From positions 40,943,975-41,007,974 of the forward strand of contig OX377204.1 of assembly GCA_947396885.1 (NCBI GenBank): a stretch of DNA of 64,000 nucleotides, in the 5' to 3' direction. Below the pieces are notes generated by a model. It ran no database searches. It was given only the letters and a program-made list of their open reading frames with translations, and was not told where the DNA came from. The stretch comes from Heligmosomoides polygyrus polygyrus. Taxonomy: Eukaryota > Nematoda > Chromadorea > Rhabditida > Heligmosomidae. Below are positions 48,001 through 54,000 of the stretch, in pieces; position 1 is the first letter of the stretch; every line of letters starts with the position of its first letter. The translations under genes and the position numbers were made by a program.

Positions 48001-51000
48001 CGCCCCTCTCGCTAACGGAGATTCGCAGCGTGCCATTAGATCTGAGCTCACGTAACTCTCTGAGTCCTTGCCATTGAGCACGATTTAGGGTCGTATCGTG
48101 GTTTCGCTTGTGGTGGCGATGTCAGTTCCTTCACGTGGTGCCACTGGAAACTGCCCGCTCTGCGAGCTAAGCCGAACACGGACACAGGCGACAGGCCGGC
48201 CTACGAACCACGTCAGTCACATGGTTCGTGACATTGCAAGTTTTTCGAGATAGTGTCTACGGGAACCCATGCGAACTCGCAGAGCCCGGCAAGTGTGAGA
48301 AGTATGCGAGGGTCCCTGATGCGAGGACGGCATCGTGGGGCAGCTGAGCTAGTCCGAAAGTCCCGTAAACACCCGTTGACGGGCAGCTCGTGCGACTTGG
48401 TTGAAGCACTGGAACGTAGAAGAGTCTATCTGTGTGCGGTGCAGCAGAAGAGGTGGCCCTGCCGCAAGTCAAGGGACACAGGACGTGGCTTTAAGGCCGT
48501 TCTATGTGGAAGTCCCAGGACCACCACTGGAGTTGGAGTCATCGTCTCCGAATGATTTCGTGACTCGATTGTAATCGTCGAGCGCTTTGACGATCGGTTG
48601 ATGAAGATCGTTGTCGCCACTAAGGAGCGACTCTATCACTTCTTCTCTGTGTATGCTTCGCAGACTGGCTGCTCAGATCAAGCCAAGGATAAGTTTTGAA
48701 ACCTTCTTGATGAGAAGACAGCAGACCTACCGTTGGAAGACGTCATCATAGTCGCTGGTGACCTTAACGGGCACGTCGGCGCGACGAGAGACGGGTACAG
48801 CTGTCATAGTGATTTAGTGTACGGGTCACGTAACGCCGATGGTGAGCGTATTCACCATTATGCGGAATCGCATAACCTAACCATAGTGAACACCTTCCAA
48901 AAACGCGACTCCCACCTGATCTCATACTATAGTGAGAGCACCAAAACTCAGACGGACTTTGTCCTTGCGAAAGATCGCGACCGAGGTCTTGTCACTGCTG
49001 TGCAGATAGTGCCGTATGAGACGATCGCCCCACAGTACCGACCGCTGATCTGTACCCTAAAGGTCGCATATCCAAGGCGGAAGCAAGTCGAGCGATGCTG
49101 TGAACCGAGAATAAAGTGGTGGCGAATGAGAGAAGGACGCAGCTGTGATTTCTCGCGCACGGTTACCGACGGTCACAACTTTCGACGAAACTTGGAAGGT
49201 GGCGACCGACGCGATACGTCAAGCTGCATAGTCGGAACTCGGCATTACGAAGCCTGGGCGACGAAACATCGATAAGCAGGCATGTTTGTAGACAAACGAC
49301 GTGAAGGCAAAGTTCGAGAGAAGAAGTCACTCTATCACGTGTTTCTCGGCGAAAAGACAGCCGATAACTGGCGAAAGTACCATGAAGCGAAGAAAGCTGC
49401 AAAGAAGGCCGTAGCTGTTGCAAAAGCCACTATTATGGAGATGTCAACGAAAACCTCGAATTGCGCGATGGTGAGCGGTATTTATAGCGACTTGCTAAGA
49501 CCCGCCATCGCCAAACCGAGGACATTGAGAAGCTTTTCGGCATCAATGATGAGAATTACCGTCCTCTTATGTACCGCAAGAAGACATTGAAGCGGTGGTG
49601 TGATTACTTTGAGCAGACTTCCACAGCAGAATTTTCTCATCCAGCCATCCCTTCAACGGCTCTAACCCATCCCCTTCCAGAAGATCACCGTGGAGGAGAC
49701 AGAAGCGGCTCTGAGGAAGATGGAGCGAGGCAAAGCGACTGGGCCCGATGACGTGGCAGCAGAACAAGTCGAAGTATTGGTACCCGGCTGAGTGGTTGGC
49801 GAAGTTCTTTAATTAGGTTGTAGCAGAGGTGAAAGTATCTGACTGTTGGAACCAAAGTACGACGATTCCGATTCGGAAGAAGAAGGGCGGTTATGCAGAC
49901 TGCTCCAACTACCGTCCAATTGGCTAGCTTTCGCACAGCATGAAAATCTTCGAACGAATCCTCGACGGACGAATTCGTAAAATCTTCATGCTGTCCTACA
50001 ACCAGTGCGGCTTCGTGGCTGGCTGTGGTTGATGCCATTCACGCTGCCCGCCTCCTGATAGAGAAGCTTCGCCAGAAACAGAAGCCAGTTCATGTCGCCT
50101 TCCTCGACTTGGAGAAGCCCTTTGACCGCGTATCGCGTGCAGTGATATGGTACGCCCTGCGACGACATGGTGTGCCTGAAGTGCTCATAGAGTGGGTGTG
50201 AGTTCAAGCTGCAGCTGGAATCTCGATGGAGTTCCCTATCTCTGTCGGTGTACAAAAGGGTTCCGCGCTCTCCCCACTCCTTTTCGTTGTCGTGATGGAT
50301 GGCATTACACGAGATCTTCAGAAGTCAGTCCCCTGGACACTGCTTTATGCTGATGACATAATGATCGCTAGCGAAGATAAAGGTAAACTTGAGCGAGAGG
50401 TGCACGCTTGGTGTGATCCCTTGGAGCGGTTTGGACTCAAACTGAACGTGAAGAAGACTGAGTATCTAACGACGGACGTTACTGAGTCCAGCTCCATCAA
50501 GGTTAGCGGCATCTGCGGTCTTCAAGTACCTGGGATCAGCAGTCGCGTCTGACGGCAAACTGATGGTCGAAGTGAATTCATGCGTGAGTGCAGCTTGGTT
50601 CAAGTGGCGCTCGTTGACTGCCTGCTCTGCGACAAGAAGATACCAGAGCGCTTTAAGTCAAAGATCTGCAGAGCAGTCATCCGGTCAGTAGCGATGTACG
50701 GCGCTGAGTGTTGGCCTGTCACTAAGGAAGTTGAAACGCGCCTCAGCGTCGTGGAGACAAAGATGCTGCGCTGGACGACAGGAGTCACCCGCATGGACAG
50801 CAGCCGAAACGATGTCATTCGGCTGAAGTTCGGTGTCGCGCCGATAGCTGACAAGAAGCTCTCTTGCGATGGTACGGCCATGTTCTACGTGGAAAGGAAG
50901 GTAGCGTCCGCAAGATAGGCCTTAACTTCGAGGTAATAGGAAGGCGGCCTAGAGGACGCCCGAAGCAGCGCTGGGCTGATACGTTACATACGAACTTGAA

Positions 51001-54000
51001 AGTAGCTGGTGTCCACCCTGATCTAGCGCTGGATTGGGAAAGGCGGCGTCATGACACCAGAATAGCGGACCCCGCCAAGAAGCGGGACAAACGCTGAAGA
51101 AGAAGTGGTTTTGCTTGTGGCGGTTGAGAACTTCCAACACACCAGATGACAAAATTCTGAACTTGGAATCCGCCTCAGGCACAGGAACAGGTTCTTTGTA
51201 GAACGTGTGTGGAAATGGCATAGCTGGTAATCGTTCATTGGAATTCAAGGGAATTTCTTAGCGTACTTTGCTCCTACTTCGTTTCGCATTAGGTCTCAAT
51301 GCCTATGTAGGCCTCCTACCACTTTATGGAATGCTGATGCATTGATACTTTGGTAAAGCGAAAATGATGGCCCCAAACTTAGAACGTTTAGAGCGTTAGA
51401 CGAAATTTGAGAACTAGAACGGTGAGTCTCGCCGGTTGGCCATTCTGAACTTTGTTGGTATTAGGGCGGTGGTTCAGAATGGCTACCAGCACTTTGATAA
51501 GCTGATCTCATCACTTAGGGATCTGTCATTCAATGATCGCAGAAGTCTGTCGTATTTTGCACAAAGAGCAGCTTTATCCCTAGATCGGATAGGGTCACAA
51601 ATCAACTTTGACCCACCCTCAACCCTCCTTCAAGTCTGTTCCGTCAGAAAACCTATAAAATAAAATAAGACCTATAATCAGTTGTGTTGGCGGAGCAACC
51701 GATCGGATTTCCTGGTTCCTGAATAGTGTTGTGTGCCAGTTGTTGACCAAAGTTCCTGTTCATTTGACCAACACAAGCTAACTTCTTGAAATACTACACA
51801 ACTCTAACTTCGGTGAGAGCTGTGTAAAGTCATTTGATGTGACGTCACTTTACACCAACGTCCAAAACGATGGAGCCCTGCAGGCTCTATCTGAAATATT
51901 GGATTTGCATGTAGGGAACATAAACACCTTTGCGTTGTCGAAAGCGCATCACGATCATGACTGTAGTCAAAGAATTCATTGCAATGTCTTCAAATGGTCA
52001 GGTTCGTATTATTCCCAAGTAAGGGAATTAGCTATGGGTCAACGATTAGCCCCGGTCTTTGCCGTATGCTTTATGAGTTAATGAACGTTTCAGGTTAATG
52101 AACGAGCAATCTCAGTACATTAGACATACCAGAGAATCTCGGAATAATGGTTGGGTCGTTTATCTAAACACGCAAGTGAAGGTGTCCGGTGAGGGAATAA
52201 TTAGCGTGAAATGATACCGGAAACCAAGCTCGAAAAACATCTTGATTCACGCAAGGTCAGCACACCCACCGCTGTAAAGATGGCTGTTGTCAGCAACATG
52301 TTCCGAACGGCAGTTGGTATGTGCACGGGCCCCAGCGAACGTCAAGAATCTTTACGATTGGCTTCAGATATAGCCACTTCAAACGGCTATAGAGTTTTAA
52401 GTGGCCATAGAAGATCTCACGCTAACTCCCATGATAGACCTCGAGTAGACAAGATGCCTCTCGTCCTACCGTTCATCTTCGATAGAGTCACTGCTGAACT
52501 TCAAGGAGCTGTTGTAAGGGCACAACTGCAGGACGACGTCGTCTTAGTGAGCATTCCTTACGACAACATCAAGCGCCAGTTAGTTCGGAGTAGACCCTAC
52601 GATCATCCGTGTCTTTCTGAAAATTGAGTTATTTGCCTAAGTGGAAGATTAGGCGATTGTTCAAACATTGAAACAATCTATCAGATTGAGTGCTTGTCAT
52701 GTAACGCCTCACAAATCGGAGAAACAGAAAGGCCTCTCGCAGTACGTGTGAGGGAACATCTGTCAAGTAAACGAAGTGGGTTGCTAGCCAGCCCACTTGG
52801 AAAGCATAGGATTGATGCGCATAACGGGAATGACATTGAGGTGAAATGTACCATCTTGGCCGTTGTAGGGGACATTTCGACAAGGCGAGCGTTAGAGGTA
52901 TTCTGGATTTTCACAAGAAATCCAGTAATGAACAACCGGAATGAATGTCTTTCTGTTACGAGTGACCTTCTGCCGTTTGTGTTCCATTGTGAACTATAGA
53001 AGGACCAGTCGGCGACAGCGGTGTGCAGTATGCCCCATTCACCTCTACTGGCTAACTGACGTCGGCGAACATCAGCTCTTGCATTGGATCCAATTGGTGA
53101 GTTCGTTTCTCCCACTTGGTCCCTCCTTTGTGTTCGTGGGGAAGTCCGAAATGCTAGGCAGCCAAGGCGCGTGGTGGGGTAAAGCGCAAACGAAAACTTA
53201 TGCACCACATTCAGGCCTCTGAAGACGACGAGAAGACGAAACGTCAGGGCCTGCTGAATAAAGATCCACCTAAAACTTCGTGTTGGCGCAAAAAGCTTAA
53301 CTGACTAGCAACTTACAATGCCGAGGTTTGGAGAAGAGAGAAGTTGGAGATTGCTGTATAAAGACATTAGCTGTTAATGTGTAACTGTCAGAGCTGGAAA
53401 TGTTAAGGGGTAGAGTTTCACCACCTCATATTGTCTCCTTCAGGAAGGAAACTTTATTTCCGTGATAAGCCAACCCACCAGTTGCGACTCCGCAGTCGAA
53501 TTGGAGAGCGCTCCAAGAAAATCTTTTGGGCAATACTTCGACAACCACTGTCAATCGGCACTTAGAATTTTATAGAGCAGAGAACGATTTCAGATCCAAA
53601 TGCAGCTTCTTCAATCTAATTTGCCTGAAAACTGCACTAGGAGGTCTTTCTTTTCAGGTGGATAACATACAGCATCCCAAAGTTTATGGGTTTCAGGCCC
53701 GTATCCATAACACTTGCCGCCCAGCAAACACACATCGTCAGTTTACATGTTGCCGGACCACCCATCTGGGAAGAACAAGCTGTTCTGAAATACAAAAGCA
53801 ACCTATCATCCGAAAGACTGAAAACCCAAAGCAGACTCCGATCTGCCTCACTCATAAGATGTCACTGCACAACGCTCTGTTCGATACTCAAACCTTAGGC
53901 TTCACCTTGCCTTCATCTGTAGTACTTTGCAGGTGACGGAGATTCATTGTGGCCGTAACAATGACTCTACGAGCTGCCTCTAATACAGCTACAGAATCTC

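Larger units (their letters stand above)
45440..48097 (-). mobile_element. Penelope-like element, left copy of an inverted pair
   Basis: Minus-strand order: N-terminal frame remnant (48081-47887), reverse transcriptase (47541-47305), connector (47170-46754), GIY-YIG endonuclease (46678-46373), then a 3' region with a hammerhead-like motif (46162-46112). AAGCTTAACTGACTA with flanking sequence occurs twice (about 45440-45475 and 46060-46110), like the terminal repeats of Penelope elements. The copy is more than 95% alike the right copy wherever I compared them. Its 5' end is interrupted at 48097 by RTE-like copy 3. Confidence 0.87.
48112..51104 (+). mobile_element. RTE-like element, family B, full-length decayed copy 3
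   Basis: It contains the 5' region, endonuclease (48733-49275), linker (49282-49590), a heavily broken reverse transcriptase N-half (49690-50225), the catalytic part (50226-50552) and the C-terminal region to TGA near 51096, then AAGAAGAAG. Probable target duplications flank it. It is inserted in the 5' part of the left Penelope copy, so it is younger than that. It lies antisense in channel intron 4. Confidence 0.83.
51430..53905 (+). mobile_element. Penelope-like element, right copy of an inverted pair
   Basis: Plus-strand order: possible N-terminal frame (51436-51663), reverse transcriptase (51810-52081), connector (52211-52627), GIY-YIG endonuclease (52694-52999), hammerhead-like motif (53209-53259), and downstream sequence to 53905. 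From about 51665 to 53900 it is the reverse complement of 47720-45475 with rare differences. It shares the left copy's defects: no Y-V-D-D block, a TGA in the thumb, the Gln change in GIY-YIG. Confidence 0.87.
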
